Assembly (NCBI GenBank): GCA_031216915.1
Contig: CM062291.1
Span: forward strand, 35,964,484 to 36,028,483
Direction of reading: 5' to 3'
DNA from: Pictodentalium vernedei
Taxonomy: Eukaryota > Mollusca > Scaphopoda > Dentaliida > Dentaliidae
Length of the DNA: 64,000 bases
Shown here: piece by piece, positions 1-12,156 of the stretch
How the letters are laid out: every line of letters starts with the position of its first letter
Position numbering within the stretch: the stretch's first letter is position 1
The notes under the pieces: model-generated
What the model was told of the DNA's origin: nothing
The model's input: only the letters and a program-made list of their open reading frames with translations
Database searches by the model: none
Translations under genes and position numbers: made by a program

Positions 1-160
1 TAGAGCCGAAACGGTTGGCACATTTCCACAACTGACTTACCTAGACTCCTAGAGCTATAACCGGATAATATCCGGTTATCAGTAGCCATTATTTCACTGA
101 ATATGGGATCAAAACTATAGGGATTGGAAAACAGTATTTGCTGAAACTATTCCGTAGTGT

Positions 161-208
161 GTATACAAACGAACGTTGTCGAGTACTCGACAACGTTCGT
201 TTGTATAC
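161..208. repeat. Perfect 48-bp palindrome
   Basis: GTATACAAACGAACGTTGTC at each end around GAGTACTC, loop-free. Probably the centre of another small element whose ends are not clear. Confidence 0.85.
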
Positions 209-259
209 ATACTACAGAACAGTTCCTGCGACTGCTGTGCTCATGGAAATTGCTGATCA

Positions 260-499
260 TTAACCCTTTACCCAACGCAGACGATATCAAAATTTATTAT
301 TTTAAATATCATTTTTTCAAATTTTTCAAAAAAATTCAACAAAACCATATCATGTGACCCCTCGTTGGAACGAGCTCGTTCCAACAAGGGGTCACATGAT
401 ATGGTTTTGTTGAAATTTTTTGAAAAATAATATTTTTTCAACTGCTGAATTTGCATATTACGCGGGCGGATGCGGGCGATTCGTTAGGTAAAGGGTTAA
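260..499 (+). mobile_element. TTAA MITE, subfamily A
   Basis: Tips CCCTTTACCCAACG and CGTTAGGTAAAGGG between exact TTAA duplications, as in piggyBac-like elements. The stem CAAAACCATATCATGTGA leads to the central hairpin CCTCGTTGGAACGAGCTCG. No coding. Confidence 0.93.
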
Positions 500-736
500 C
501 AAAAGTCTTGAATGCCAAAGTCGTTTATTTCTCAATATATTCAACATGGCTTCGTGGTGTAATCTAACGCAAAGGAGAAGCGGCAAATTTGCTGCGTCTT
601 AATGATGGAAAGATGATCACTTCCGATTTTTCGGATAACCATTTCAGTACTAGTGATTACAACCAGTCAATGGTATCTGTACCGTAAATTACAAAACAAT
701 TCAGTGTTATTCATTTCCAAAAGTTCATCTGCGCAG

Positions 737-2819
737 TTAAATCTTTACCCAACGTAAGGGACTCAACAAGCTCATTCCAATGAGGGGTCATAAGCTATGT
801 TTTTGACGCAAAAAATAAACAAGAGGCCCCACGGGGCCTGAAGTGCTCATCTTGTACAGAACACAATTTAAACAGAGTCCAAGAATGAGTCTACATTAAG
901 CAAGCCATCTCCATAGGCTGCACTGTCAATCCTTGAGTCCCTCAGGAGTGACAAAAATAATCTAGGCATCATGCCTTTTCTTCAGTTGATCATAAGTAAA
1001 ACGTAGAGCTCCCTTATGAAGCCCCTTGATACAACCTATGTGGATTAATCTTAGTACCTCTAGAGGGTACTGAATACAAAATTTTTAATTCTTCAGCAAA
1101 ATGGCCAATTCCGGCTCCCATAGAGAGCTCAAATATTAACCCAGGCTCTTGATTTGAACACAGTTAAATCTGACTTCCCTAGATATGTTGTGTACCGAAT
1201 ATGAAAGCATTCTGACCGTTGGATCTGAAGAAGAGAAATTGTAAAGAAATTTTCTTCGAACTGCACTAAGTTCAAATTTGGGCTACCATAGCAAGCCCAA
1301 ATATTGACCTATGGATCCGATTTGAACAAACTTGAATCTGACCCCCCTAGAGATGTTGTATACCAAATGTGAAAGCATTCTGACAAGTGAATCTGAAGAA
1401 GATTTTTGAAGAAATTCCCTCATATTGTACTAAGTTAAATTTCATGTTCCCATTGGAGCCCAAATATTAACCTAGGCACTCGAATTGAACAACCTGGAAT
1501 CTGACCTCCCTAGAGATGTTGTATACCAAATATAAAAGCATTCCAACTGGTGGATCGGAAGAAGAAGATTTTTAAAGAAATTTTCTCATATTGCACTAAG
1601 TAAAAATTTGGGCTACCATAGTGAGCCCAAATATATACCTAGGGATCTGATTTGAACAAACTTGAATCTGACCCCCATAGAGATGTTGCATACCAAATAT
1701 CAAAGCATTCTGACTGATGGATCTGAAGAAGGAGATTTTTTTAAATTACCCTCCATATTGAACAAAGATAAAATTTGGGCTTCCATAGGAAGCCCAAATA
1801 TTAACCTAGGGACTTGGTTTGAACAATCTAGAATCTGACCCTCATAACAATGATGTATACCAAATATAAAAAGATTCTGACTGGTGGTTCTGAAGAAGAA
1901 GATTTTTAAAGAATATTCCCCATATTACCCTATGTTAAAACTTCAGGCTCCTGTAGAGAGCCCAAATATGAACCAATGAGCTTATTTCAACAAACTTTTA
2001 TCTGACCCCCCTATGAATGCTGTATACCAAATATCAAAAGATTCTGATGATTGGTTCTGGAGAAAAGATTTTTAAAAATTTTTGCAAATATGCTGACTCA
2101 GCATTTTTTCGATGCCCATTACAGAACACCCTAACATAACCGATGGCAATTTTTTTTTACCATTCAATTCTACTGGTCATAAGGATACTTCATACCAAAT
2201 AAAAGCTCTCTGTTCCGTGGGGTTTGGGAAATATGGGAGTTTGAAAATATTTCTATTTTTAGCTCCCAGGGTTCCCATGGGGATGCGGGAATTTTTTTTT
2301 TGCATGGGTCACGTACTTATGACCCAGTACTACCACAAACCAAATTTGGTTCATACCGGACCATCGGTTCAGAAAATAGAAATTCTGGGCGGGGCCAAAA
2401 ATCTTACCCCTCCTATTACGAAGCCAAATATTACTTCACGAACTTCGTTTGAACAAACTTGATTCTACACCTCATATGGAAGCTCCACAGCAAATATCAA
2501 GTCATTGTACACACTGGTTGTTGAGAAGAAGATTTTTAAAATATTTTGGAGCATTTCCCCCACTGCCTCCCTATGGGGCTGGGCATGCTGAGTTGAACAA
2601 AAATGAAATGCCCTTTTGGGACCATCACTCACACAAACTTTCACTTGAATTGGAGGAGAAGACCAAAACATGGTGTTGACGGACGACAGACGACAGACGA
2701 CGGACGGGAAGCGATGAGATTAGCTCAGCTTGACTTTGTCAAGATGAGCTAAAAAAATTAGTGCTTCAAGAATTTTATTTGCAAGTGTCGTCTGCTTTTG
2801 ATGTTAGGTAAAGGGTTGA
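737..2819 (+). mobile_element. TTAA MITE, subfamily B, split by a 1.9-kb insert
   Basis: Left part 737-822 (TTAA, AACG tip, half of the hairpin) and right part 2758-2819 (CAAGTGTCGTCTGC, GGTAAAGGG, TTGA) are the two ends of one subfamily-B copy separated by the tandem element 823-2757. The left hairpin arm and much of the stem are lost. Confidence 0.8.
823..2757 (+). repeat. Bivalve-type tandem element (165-bp units)
   Basis: Opens AACAAGAGGCCCCACGGGGC, has about six 165-bp units marked by GAGCCCAAATATTAACC and GAAGAAGATTTTTAAAG, then GGACGACAGACGA, and closes GATGAGCTAAAAAA. This layout is common in bivalve and other marine invertebrate genomes. Inserted in a TTAA MITE. Confidence 0.82.
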
Positions 2820-3146
2820 CTTACCAGTGCACAGTACATGGGAACTCAAAAAATACTTCCCATTTTTTTTAATAAGCTTGTGACAGTGGTAACCAAATTT
2901 ATTTAAGTTTGGTACAATACATGAAATGCAACTTCAATAGAGCTCTGTCAAACAAGACTGAATTGATTAAATTTCTAGTTGCATCATGGGAAACATTAGC
3001 AGCCTGAAATTTTCAGATTTTTACATCAGTGTGCAAGGGGTTAAAATTCATGGTATATTGTACACATTTCCCAGCATGCATTGTATTATTTGACCCTTTT
3101 CCCATCAACAGACTTTAATCACTTGCTAAGAAGAGTCAAGGTGTGC

Positions 3147-3147
<1 letters not shown>

Positions 3148-3182
<35 letters not shown>

Positions 3183-3194
3183 TATTATTATTTA
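3148..3194 (+). repeat. (ATT)n microsatellite
   Basis: About 15 ATT units with one interruption. Responsible for the poly-Tyr and poly-Asn open frames there. Confidence 0.95.
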
Positions 3195-3590
3195 TTGGTA
3201 TACTTCTGTACAATGGGTAATCGTGACTGCAACATGGAGGTAAAGTCAATTCCAGCAAATTGTTTATACCCATGTTGTCTATTTTAAAGGACTTCCACCC
3301 CAGGCATTGGTGACCAGGTCCTACTTTTAGCAGTAAAACAGCTTGTTTACCACAGTACACAAGCATTGCTTCACTTCCCAGGGTTCTCACGGGAATGTGC
3401 TGTTGTCGACTCACAAAAAAAATACAAACTGTGGGCATTATGGTACAAGTACAACCGCTTGCCTTAAAATCAAAAGACTGCAAGAAAAGGTGAAATGAAT
3501 ATTGCTGAAATGAATCTCCCCTCATCGCATATCTCATTCTTCAAGAGTTTTCAAGGACAATCCCAAAATTCAAGGAGTCTCCAGACATTA

Positions 3591-4200
3591 GGCCTAAAAA
3601 AGTTAAAAATCTGTTTCTCGGGTCCTCCTGTATGGTCCTTTTGGCTACCGCATGCTCTCTTTTTTATTACCAATGCAAACTTCAAAAAATAAAAATTAAA
3701 TGGTTTATGTCTGATATTTTACCCAAGTTTATAAACTTGAAAAATTTGTCCCTTGAGTGCAACAAGGCTTTGCAAGGTTTTGCAATGCTTTAGCATTGCA
3801 AAGCCTTCTTGCATTTAAGGGACGAAATACACCACCACACATGCTATTCTGGACTAGATTATGAGGTTTAACCCTTTACCCAACGAATCGCCCGCATCCG
3901 CCCACGTAATATGCAAATTCAGCAGCTGAAAAAATATTATTTTCCAAAAAATTTCAACAAAACCATATCATGTGACCCCTCTTTGGAACGAGCTCGTTTT
4001 TGAAAATTTTTTTAAAAAAGTATTTAAAATAATAAATTTTGAAATCGTCTGCGTTGGGTAAAGGGTTAAGACAAAAAACAATCAAGAACATGAACTTTGA
4101 TGGCAAAGAAATAGTTACTAAAAATAAAATAAAAAACTGACTGCCCGCATGCAAGTTTCAAAAAATGGCCTGAGAAAGAGAAAATCTACATTATGAGGCC
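3591..4200 (+). mobile_element. Harbinger-like MITE (TTA duplication)
   Basis: Ends GGCCTAAAA and ATGAGGCC between TTA duplications (3588-3590, 4201-4203); 3-bp TWA duplications point to PIF/Harbinger. A second inner repeat CTGTTTCTCRGG lies near each end, and the palindrome GCAATGCTTTAGCATTGC lies in the middle. A TTAA MITE is nested at 3868. Confidence 0.88.
3868..4069 (-). mobile_element. TTAA MITE A, arm-deleted
   Basis: Exact TTAA flanks at 3868-3871 and 4066-4069. Only one hairpin arm is left (CCTCTTTGGAACGAGCTCG). Inserted in the Harbinger-like element 3591-4200. Confidence 0.9.
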
Positions 4201-4257
4201 TTAGCATAATATATGTAAAAAGCCTGGGATTTCAAGAAATTATGTATAGCCTGTAAA

Positions 4258-4330
4258 ATATTATCTATTTATTGGTGTTTAAGGTCACTTTCAGCCTTAT
4301 GGCCACAATATAAACAAAGGCGAGTTTAGC
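4258..4330 (-). repeat. SINE tail remnant
   Basis: TATTTATTGGTGTTTAAGGTC continues as in the SINE tail for about 70 bp, with no MITE in its TTAA. Confidence 0.55.
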
Positions 4331-4758
4331 CAATCATTTATATCTACACTGCCCACTTTAGAGAACTTCCAACGCAGGAGTAGGTTACCAGATACTATTT
4401 TACAGGTAAAATATAACTTGTTTACCACAGTAAACATCCACTACTCCACTTCCTGGGGTTCCCATGGTGATCCTATAATATGTAGAAAATATTCTGAAAT
4501 TCTTCATAAACTTCAAACCTCACAATGTAAACAGGAAAACATCCATCATTACTGAAATAATACTGTTAAATTCCAGACTCACACCAAACAACACACAGAC
4601 TTTTACTGTAAAACTGGTAATTTTCCAACTGTTCAGCAATGTTGAAAACACAAAGATATAGAGATATTCATTCACTTCAGCTGAACTTAATGCCAATAAC
4701 ACAGTCTAAAAAAATTCTCTTAAACCATTACCCAATGCACATAATTTAGAAAAATTTA

Positions 4759-5423
4759 AGCCACACAAAGTAGGCAGGCGTTTTTTTTTTTTACTTTTTA
4801 TTTTTGTAATTATTTCTTTGCCATCAAAAATTCATGTTCTTGAATTGTTTTGTTTTAGGCCCCATAATTTACAGAATAGCATGAGTAGTGGGGTATTTCT
4901 GCCCTGGAGTGCAAGAAGGCTTTGCAATGCTAAAGCATACAGTTAAAACTAGAAGTCCTGTCATGAAATGCGCACAAAATAGCACGTTGATCTGCGCATT
5001 ATGACCATAGTAAGGCTATCAAATTTGTACATGTGGCCTGTGCACAAGCAATGTTCAGCCAATGGACCTCCAGGTAACCCTGACGTCCATTGGCAAAAAC
5101 ATTGCCTCTGTTTGCTATGAGTAATCAGGAGAACCTGCCATGCTTTGGATGCCATTAGATATGCCAATTGAGCGCAATTCCTACACGCAATTAAGGCTAG
5201 ATAAGAGCACAGCTTGTGACAGGACTTCTAGTTTTAACTGTAGCAAAGCCATGTTGAACTCAAGGGACAAATTCATCAATTTTATTAACTTGGGTAAAAT
5301 ATCAAACATAAACCATTTAATTTTTATTTTTTTAAGTTTGCACTGGTTAAAAAAAAGAGCAAGCGGCAGCGAAAGGGACCATGTGGGAGGACCTGAGAAA
5401 CAGATTATTTTCTTTGTTAGGCT
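4759..5423 (-). mobile_element. Harbinger-like MITE in an old TTAA MITE
   Basis: Reversed copy between TTA duplications (4756-4758, 5424-5426). Its central palindrome is broken by the TA-flanked MITE 4940-5240. Confidence 0.85.
4940..5240. mobile_element. TA-flanked MITE (Tc1/mariner type)
   Basis: Ends CAGTTAAAACTAGAAGTCCT and its exact complement, with about 24-bp inverted repeats, flanked by TA (4938-4939, 5241-5242). 301 bp, no coding; inserted in only one of the two duplicated units. Confidence 0.9.
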
Positions 5424-6038
5424 TTAGATTTTTTTTTTTAATTTCCAACAAAACCATATCATGTGATCCATCAGTGTAACAAGCTAGACAAGCTTGTTCC
5501 AATGAGATGAACACATGATACGGATTGGTTGAAATTTTTTGAAAAAAAAAATTCATTTATCCAACTCAACAATTTGTAAATTACACAGAAGCTTGTGGTA
5601 GATTTGCAAGGTAAATACTCATTATTATAACAGTCACTTGATGTGGGCCGTCGGATTCTGCCGAGATGATCAGATGAGATATGCCAGATCAAAAGAAGTG
5701 AAGTGGGGGTAAACATAGCGGATTAAATTCTGGGCAAGTACCAATAGGCTTCAGGCTAAACAAATGTTATAACCTGCTAAGTAATTTTCAAATATTTTTC
5801 AGAAAATCTAGTCATGGCTGCCGTGAAGCAGCCATGACTAGATTTACTGAAAAATTCATTTCAATTTAACTCAAAAAATCATTGGTCAAACAGATGATCC
5901 AAATGTATAGGGGACAATTTGGATGAAGGTGCTCAAATTTTACTTATTTTATTGGCTGCTATTTCTTGTCCTGGGCAGGAATATCCGCCAGCAGCATGCA
6001 AGGAGTTAATGCCAATAACACAGTCTAAAAAAAATTTT

Positions 6039-6625
6039 CTTAGCCCATTACCCAATGCACATAATTTAGCAAAATTTAGGCCACACAAAGTAGGCAGGTG
6101 TTCTTTTTTTTACTTTTTATTTTTGTAATTATTTCTTTGCCATCAAAAATTCATGTTCTTGGACTGTTTTGTTTTAGGCCCCATAATCTACAGAATAGCA
6201 TGGGTGGTGGGGTATTTCAGCCCTAGAGTGCAAGAAGGCTTTGCAATGTTAAAGCAAAGCAAAGCCTTGTTGCACTCAAGGGACAAATTTATCAATTTTA
6301 TTAACTTGGGTAAAATATCAAACATAAACCATTCAATTTGTAGTTTTTTAATTTTGCATTGGTTAAAAAAAAAGAGCAAGCGGCAGCGAAAGGGACCATG
6401 TGGGAGGACCTGAGAAACAGATTATTTACTTTGTTAGGCATTAGATATTTTTTTGTTTTTAAATTTCCAACAAAACCATATCATGTGATCCATCATTGCA
6501 ACAAGCTAGACAAGCTTGTTTCAATGTGGTGAACACATGATATGGTTTGGTTGAAATTTTTGGAAAAAAAATTTCATTTATCCAGCTGTACAATTTGAAG
6601 ATTTGCTAGGTAAATACTGATTATT
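6039..6625 (+). mobile_element. Old TTAA MITE A split by a Harbinger-like MITE (duplicate)
   Basis: Same arrangement as 4720-5622 without the Tc1-type insert. It is part of the second unit of the tandem duplication. Confidence 0.75.
6079..6440 (-). mobile_element. Harbinger-like MITE, duplicate of 4759-5423
   Basis: Reversed copy between TTA duplications (6076-6078, 6441-6443), with short centre AAGCAAAGCAAAGCC. Part of the tandem duplication. Confidence 0.85.
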
Positions 6626-7060
6626 ATAACAGTCAACTGATGTGAGCCATCGGATTCTGCCGAGATGATCAGACCAGATATGCCAGGTCAAAAGAAGATG
6701 ATGTAAGTGTCATATCTGATCTGCCTGATCTGGTTTTGTCAACGAGATGAAATATGACATCCCAGATTAACCAACTGTTGAAATAATGTTTATTATATAA
6801 CAGAGGATCTCTAAAATTGGACTATGTCTCCCGAAATGTAAACAAAAAGGGAGTTGTGGATATTTGTTTGGAGTGTTCATTGCCGGGGTACTCAGGTGTT
6901 TATTGCGTGTTTGTGAAATTGTCACTTCGAAAGTCTCTGAACAACATTTACGTCATTGGGTCTGAGACAGGGAAAATAGAAATTTCGGGCAAGCCTGATT
7001 TGAGGAGCACACTTTCGTGGTATTGAGGGGATATTTGTGGTAGTCATAAAATACAAAGGC

Positions 7061-7295
7061 TCAACCCTTTACCAAATGCATCTGATGTGTTATTTTAATT
7101 AATTTTTTTTTTAATTTTTCAAAATTTCAATAAAACCACATCATGTGACCCTGTCATTGGAACAAGCATGACAAGCTTGTTCCAATGAGAGGGTCACATG
7201 ATACGGGTTTGTTGAAGTTTTTTTCAACTGCTCAATTTGTAAATTACGCAGATGGATGGAGATGGATGGGGCCAATTTGTTAGGTAAAGGGTTAA
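7061..7295 (+). mobile_element. TTAA MITE A
   Basis: TCAA at the left and TTAA at the right, tips CCCTTTACCAAATGC and TTAGGTAAAGGG, and a central hairpin around CATTGGAACAAGC/GCTTGTTCCAATG. Confidence 0.9.
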
Positions 7296-7550
7296 GCCTT
7301 TTGGTTTGAAACATGTGTCCAAATCATAAGTAAAGGCCAAAGCATCCCTATCAATGATTCTTTGTATTAAAATTTTATAGTAAATTCTAGCATTTAGATT
7401 ATTACAAAACTGATGTCAGAATATTAGTGCAGACAAAGTAAACTGTTTACAGACAGCTGATGAATATGTTGATGCTCAAAATCAATCTTCTCTTTCCAAT
7501 TTAATAATTGCTATATTATGAGTGGTAAAATATGTTGTTGGCTCAACAGA

Positions 7551-7700
7551 GAGTAATCGCTTGACTGGACTGGTTACGTGAAATAATTCATGAGAGGTGA
7601 AGGACGTTGTACAAACACGAATGCGCACAAGTGTTTTACAATAAAGTCCCTCACCTCGAATGAATTATTTCACGTAACCAGTCCAGTCAAGCGATTACTC
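7551..7700. repeat. Inverted repeat, ~52-bp arms
   Basis: Arms 7551-7603 and 7649-7700 share GAGTAATCGCTTGACTGG, GTTACGTGAAATAATTCAT and a GAGGTGA end, with a 45-bp loop. Inserted in the satellite; a class cannot be assigned. Confidence 0.75.
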
Positions 7701-7735
7701 TATTACTTTTCATTATTAATGATAATTATATTATT

Positions 7736-8520
7736 CAGGGTTTTCGCTAGACTGGCTGCGGGTCCATCGACCGGACCCATTCCCCCCGCCGATCATACTA
7801 TGATCAGTCAGAAAAGCTGTTGGTTAAAATGTCGAGTACAATGCTGTATCGTAACGACACTCAGGATCCTTTGTTTCCATGTAATATAGGCATAATTATG
7901 TTGTATACTATGCCTACTATTACTGGCGACAACCTGATACTTTATAACCGCAAGACGAGAGGGGGAAACAAAGTTCAAATCCTAAATGTCGCCTATAAAA
8001 TTTCAGACTCAAATTGTCATGTTTGATTCGAAATCCCTGGCTTTTAATTCGAGCGATAAATGATGTAATTGCATGTGTATGACGTCACACGTCCCCATCA
8101 TGGTTCTTTTAGAATATTTCGTTCTCTCTGCATTTTCAATTATTTACGTTGGCACGTATCGGGTTGTATAAAAAAATTGAGGTCAAGCGTCACAGTCACT
8201 GTCAGGATTCGTGGATTTTGTGTTGTTTTGGGTTTGTATTTTTATGAAACCTCCGACCAGATGTAGTATTGTGTGTCCCGTGGGAATTTAGATAATTGTA
8301 GGAGGAAAAAATACATATTTTCCACTTCAATTATTCAGCATTTTAGCGACCAGAATGCCCCCCCCCCCCCAGACAGCAACTAAAAATAAAAATTTTCCTT
8401 GCCCCAGACCCCTCCTCTATACGCATGTGCCGTTGGCATGTGCGGCAGACGCCTTCGGCTTATGAGTTTCACTTTCTTTAAACTACCGGACCCACAAATT
8501 TTCCCCTAGAGGAAACCCTG
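7736..8520. mobile_element. hAT-like element
   Basis: CAGGGTTTTCGCTAG and CAGGGTTTCCTCTAG (complement) as tips, with TATTATT on both sides. Interior has no transposase. Inserted in the 66-bp satellite; a TTAA MITE follows at 8527. Confidence 0.65.
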
Positions 8521-8526
8521 TATTAT

Positions 8527-8768
8527 TTAACCCTTTACCTAACGTAATGGCCAAAAACGGCCAGCGCTATTCTCAAAACTCGCCAATTAATTTTCATTAT
8601 TTTTTCATTTTTTGTCTCCAAAACATAGGTTATGACCCCTCATTGGAACAAGCTCGTTCCAATGAGGGGTCATAATCTATGTTTTTGAGACAAAAAATGA
8701 AAATAATAGTTATTCAAGAATTTTCTTTTGCAAGTGTCATCTGCTTTTCATGTTAGGTAAAGGGTTAA
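8527..8768 (+). mobile_element. TTAA MITE B
   Basis: Exact TTAA flanks. B-type left arm (GTAATGGCCAAAAACGGCC), stem with ACATAGGTTATGA, hairpin CCTCATTGGAACAAGCTCG, and right arm CAAGTGTCATCTGC. Confidence 0.93.
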
Positions 8769-9103
8769 AAAAAAAAAAGCAAAAAAAACAACGAAGTCCC
8801 CATTATACCCATGGCAAAGCTTCTTCGTTGGCGAGCACAGATACATGACACAATTGTTGAGTGCATAATTCACTTGTGAAGTTATCTTTCATAATCAAAC
8901 CCAGTAAATCACACTTTGGAAAGTAATAAAAATCAATCTTCTCTTTGCAATGTAACAATCTCTACATTATAAGGGGAAAACATGTTGTTATCTCAAAATC
9001 ATTCTTCTCTTTCCAGTGTAACAATCTCTATATTATGAGTGGCAAACATGCTGTTGGCTCAAAATCTGTCTTCTCTTTCCGATGTAATAATCTCCATGTT
9101 ATG

Positions 9104-9776
9104 CATGGCTCAAAATAAGCGGTGTCGCGTCGATTTTTGCTATGCAAAACTTGCAAAAAGCTATACAATGTTCAATTATGTATAGCATTTTGCGATACAA
9201 GATAATCAACTGCAGCCTATTTGGCTGCAGTTGATTATCTTGTATCGCAAAATGTAAATGAAAATTTGCAAACAAATTTGAAAACTAGTTCACTGATGCT
9301 TTACTTCTGATTGTGGAACATTCCAAGCATAACTCAGATTAACTCTCCATCAAGTATCATTAGCAACTTCATATGCAAGATGAGTTCTGTTGGTTTAAAT
9401 TCTTCCTGTTTTTACAACATTTTGCATAATATGTCCATTAAAAATAACTACAAGCCCATCAAATTAAAAATCCCAACTTCCATTTTGAGAACTCTATTGA
9501 ACAACCAAGACGCCCTTTGAAATATCCAAGTCCATGCAACCCTTAAAGGCAGTTCAGTTAAAAAAAACATAGTAAATGTTTCATGTGTTGAAGATCATTT
9601 GGAAATGCCCAGAAATGGATGGAAACTGTTCTATCTACTTAGAAGAATTCAATACAAAACAGCATAACATAACTCTGGTATACAAAAATAGCTATGGAAT
9701 TTTTACAAAATGCTATTCATTTTTTGAAAATGTGTAGCATTTTGCTACGCAAAGAAAAAAAGTTATTTGAGCACTG
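9104..9776. mobile_element. hAT MITE in the 66-bp satellite
   Basis: Exact 8-bp duplication ATGTTATG (9096-9103, 9777-9784); tips CATGGCTCAAAATAA and CAGTGCTCAAATAA. Perfect central palindrome with 32-bp arms (9186-9217, 9223-9254), TTGGCTGCAG at the centre. Confidence 0.9.
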
Positions 9777-11084
9777 ATGTTATGAGTGGCAAACATGTTG
9801 TCAGCTCAAAAGCTGTCTTCTCTTTCCAATGGAACAAATATCTATGTTATAAGTAGCAAACATGTTGTTGGCTCAAAATCTGTCTTTTCTTTCCAATGTA
9901 ACAATCTCAATATTATGAGCGGCAAACATGTTGTTGGTTCAAAATTTGTCTTTTCTTTCTAATGCAGCAATGTCAAAATTATGTATGGCAAACATGTTGT
10001 TGGCTCAAAATCCATCTTCTCCTTCCAATGTAACAATCTCTACATTATGAGCGACAAACAAGTTGCTGGCACAAAATCTGCCTTCTCTTTCTGATGTAAC
10101 AGTCTCTACATTATGATGGGAAAACATGCTGGCGACTCAAAATCAATTTTCTCTTTCCAATGTAACAATCTTGATAATATGAGTGGCACATATGTTGTTT
10201 GCTCAAAATCCATCTTCTCTTTCCAATGTAACAATCTTGACGTTATGAGTGGCTACCATGTTGTTGGCCTAAAATCCATCTTCTCTTTCCAATGTAATAA
10301 TCTCTATATTATGAGTGGCAAACACGTTATTTGCTCAAAAGCCATCTTCTCTTTACAATATAACAATTTCTGTATTATGAGTGGCAAACATGTTGTTGGT
10401 TCAAAAGCCATCTTCTCTTTCCAATGTAACAAATATCTATATTATGTGTGGCAAACATGTTGTTGGATCAAAATCCATCTCTTTCCAGTGTGATAATCAC
10501 TAAATTATCAGTGGCCACATGTTGTTGACTCAAAATCAATTGTCCCTTCTGATGTAAAAAATTTCTATGTTATGAGTGGCAAACATGTTGTTGGGTCAAA
10601 ATTCAGCTTCTCTTTTCCAATGTAATTTAACAACCTCCATATTATGAGTGGCAAACCTGTTGCTGGATCAAAATCAATCTTCTCTTTCCAATGTAACAAT
10701 CTCCATATAATGAGTGGCAAACATGTTGTTGGCTCAAAATCTGTCTTCTCTTAGCGATACAATCATCTCTATATTATGAGTGGCAAACATGTTGTTGCCC
10801 AAAATCAGTCTTCTCTTTCCAATGTAATAATCTCCATATTATGAGTAGCAAGCATGTCGCTGGATCAAAATCCATCATCTCTTTCCAGTGTAGCAGTCTT
10901 ATATTATAAGTGCCAAACATGTTGGATTAAAATACATCTTCTCTTCCAATGTAGCAGTCTCTATATTATGAGTGTTGTAGGCCTGCATGGTATATCGATA
11001 AACCGATATATACCGGTATTCAAACCAAAATCGATTGAATACCGGTGTAATTACAAAAATGCCGCTCAGGATCACCGATCCAAT

Positions 11085-12066
11085 GTCGAGTTGTGACAAC
11101 AGTTCCTCGCACCAAGGTCAACACACCTATGAAGTTTCATGACTCTAGGTTGAACCACTATCAAGTTCTCATCCGGAAACCAATTGTTGCGATATACTAT
11201 GTTCAAGGTCACTGTGACCTTGACCTTTGACCTGGTGAGTCCAACATCAATAGGGTTCTTCCTCGCACCAAGGCCAACACGCCTGTAAAGTTTCATGACT
11301 CTAGGTTGAACCACTATCAAGTTATCATCCGGAAACCAATTGTTGCGATATACTATGTTCAAGGTCACTGTGACCTTGACCTTTGACCTGGTGAGTCCAA
11401 GATCAATAGGGTTCTTCCTCGCACCAAGGCCAACACACCTATGAAGTTTCATGACTCTAGGTTGAACCACTATCAAGTTATCATCCGGAAACCAATTGTT
11501 GCGATATACTATGTTAAAGGTCACTGTGACCTTGACCTTTGATCTGGTGAGTCCAAGATCAATAGAGTTCTTCCTCGCACCAAGGCCAACCCACCTATGA
11601 AGTTTCATGAATGTAGGTTGAACTACTATCAAGTTATCATCCAGAAAGGAATTGTTGCGATTTACTATGGTCAAGGTCACGTTGACCTTGACCTTTGACG
11701 CAGCGAGTCCAAAATCAATAGGGTTCTTCCCCTCACGAAGGCCAATCTACCTATGAAGTTTCATGAATGTGAGTTGAACCATTATCAAGTTATCATCCGG
11801 AAACCAATTGTTTAAGATTTACTACGTTCAAGGTCACTGTGACCTTGACCTTCGACGTAGCATGTCCAAAATCAATAGGGTTCTTCCTCCCACCAAGACC
11901 AACCTACGTATGAAGTTTAATGAATGTGAGTTGAACCGCTATCAAGTTATCATCCGGAAACCAATTGTTTACGCCCACCCGCCCGCCCGCCCGCCCGCCC
12001 GTCCGCCCGCCCGCCATTCACCAAACTATAAGTCGAGTTTGACTTCGTCACAACTCGACTAAAAAT
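11085..12066 (+). repeat. 156-bp tandem array with nuclear-receptor sites
   Basis: GTCGAGTTGTGAC at the left and GTCACAACTCGAC at the right bound about 5.5 units of 156 bp, then a (GCCC)n run. Each unit holds CTATCAAGTTATCATCCGG and TCAAGGTCACTGTGACC. The 202-residue minus-strand open frame arises because 156 is a multiple of three. Confidence 0.88.
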
Positions 12067-12156
12067 ACTGGTTTATCGTCATTATTTATTTACCCACAAT
12101 TTAATTTTCAAGACGTCTTGAGTTTTTTAACTGTAGCTCCGAATGAATAATATTAT

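Larger units (their letters stand above)
4720..5622 (+). mobile_element. Old TTAA MITE A split by a Harbinger-like MITE
   Basis: Diverged tip ACCATTACCCAATGC after TTAA, the ACCATATCATGTGA stem and a degenerate hairpin (5455-5535), then GGTAAAT. The Harbinger-like element 4759-5423 is inside it, at the same point as in the copy at 6039. Confidence 0.75.
4687..6698 (+). repeat. Tandem duplication of a nested MITE block
   Basis: 4687-5699 and 6005-6698 carry the same order: TTAATGCCAATAACACAGTC, old TTAA MITE A, Harbinger-like MITE, then GGATTCTGCCGAGATGATCA. The spacer has a hairpin at 5808-5855 (AGTCATGGCTGC/GCAGCCATGACT). Confidence 0.8.

Noticed and set aside
3081..3537. Poly-Tyr and poly-Asn proteins
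   Set aside because: Translation of the (ATT)n microsatellite in two strands.
10113..10493. 126-residue open frame with 22-residue repeats, like a repeat protein
   Set aside because: The satellite period is 66 bp (22 codons), so a frame without stops repeats automatically. Neighbouring units have indels and stops, and there is no other sign of a gene.
8922..10977. CRISPR-like array of regular repeats
   Set aside because: The repeats are contiguous 66-bp satellite units without unique spacers, in a eukaryotic genome.
11072..11680. 202-residue minus-strand frame with a 52-residue repeat
   Set aside because: The 156-bp tandem array is divisible by three; the frame breaks in the other units.
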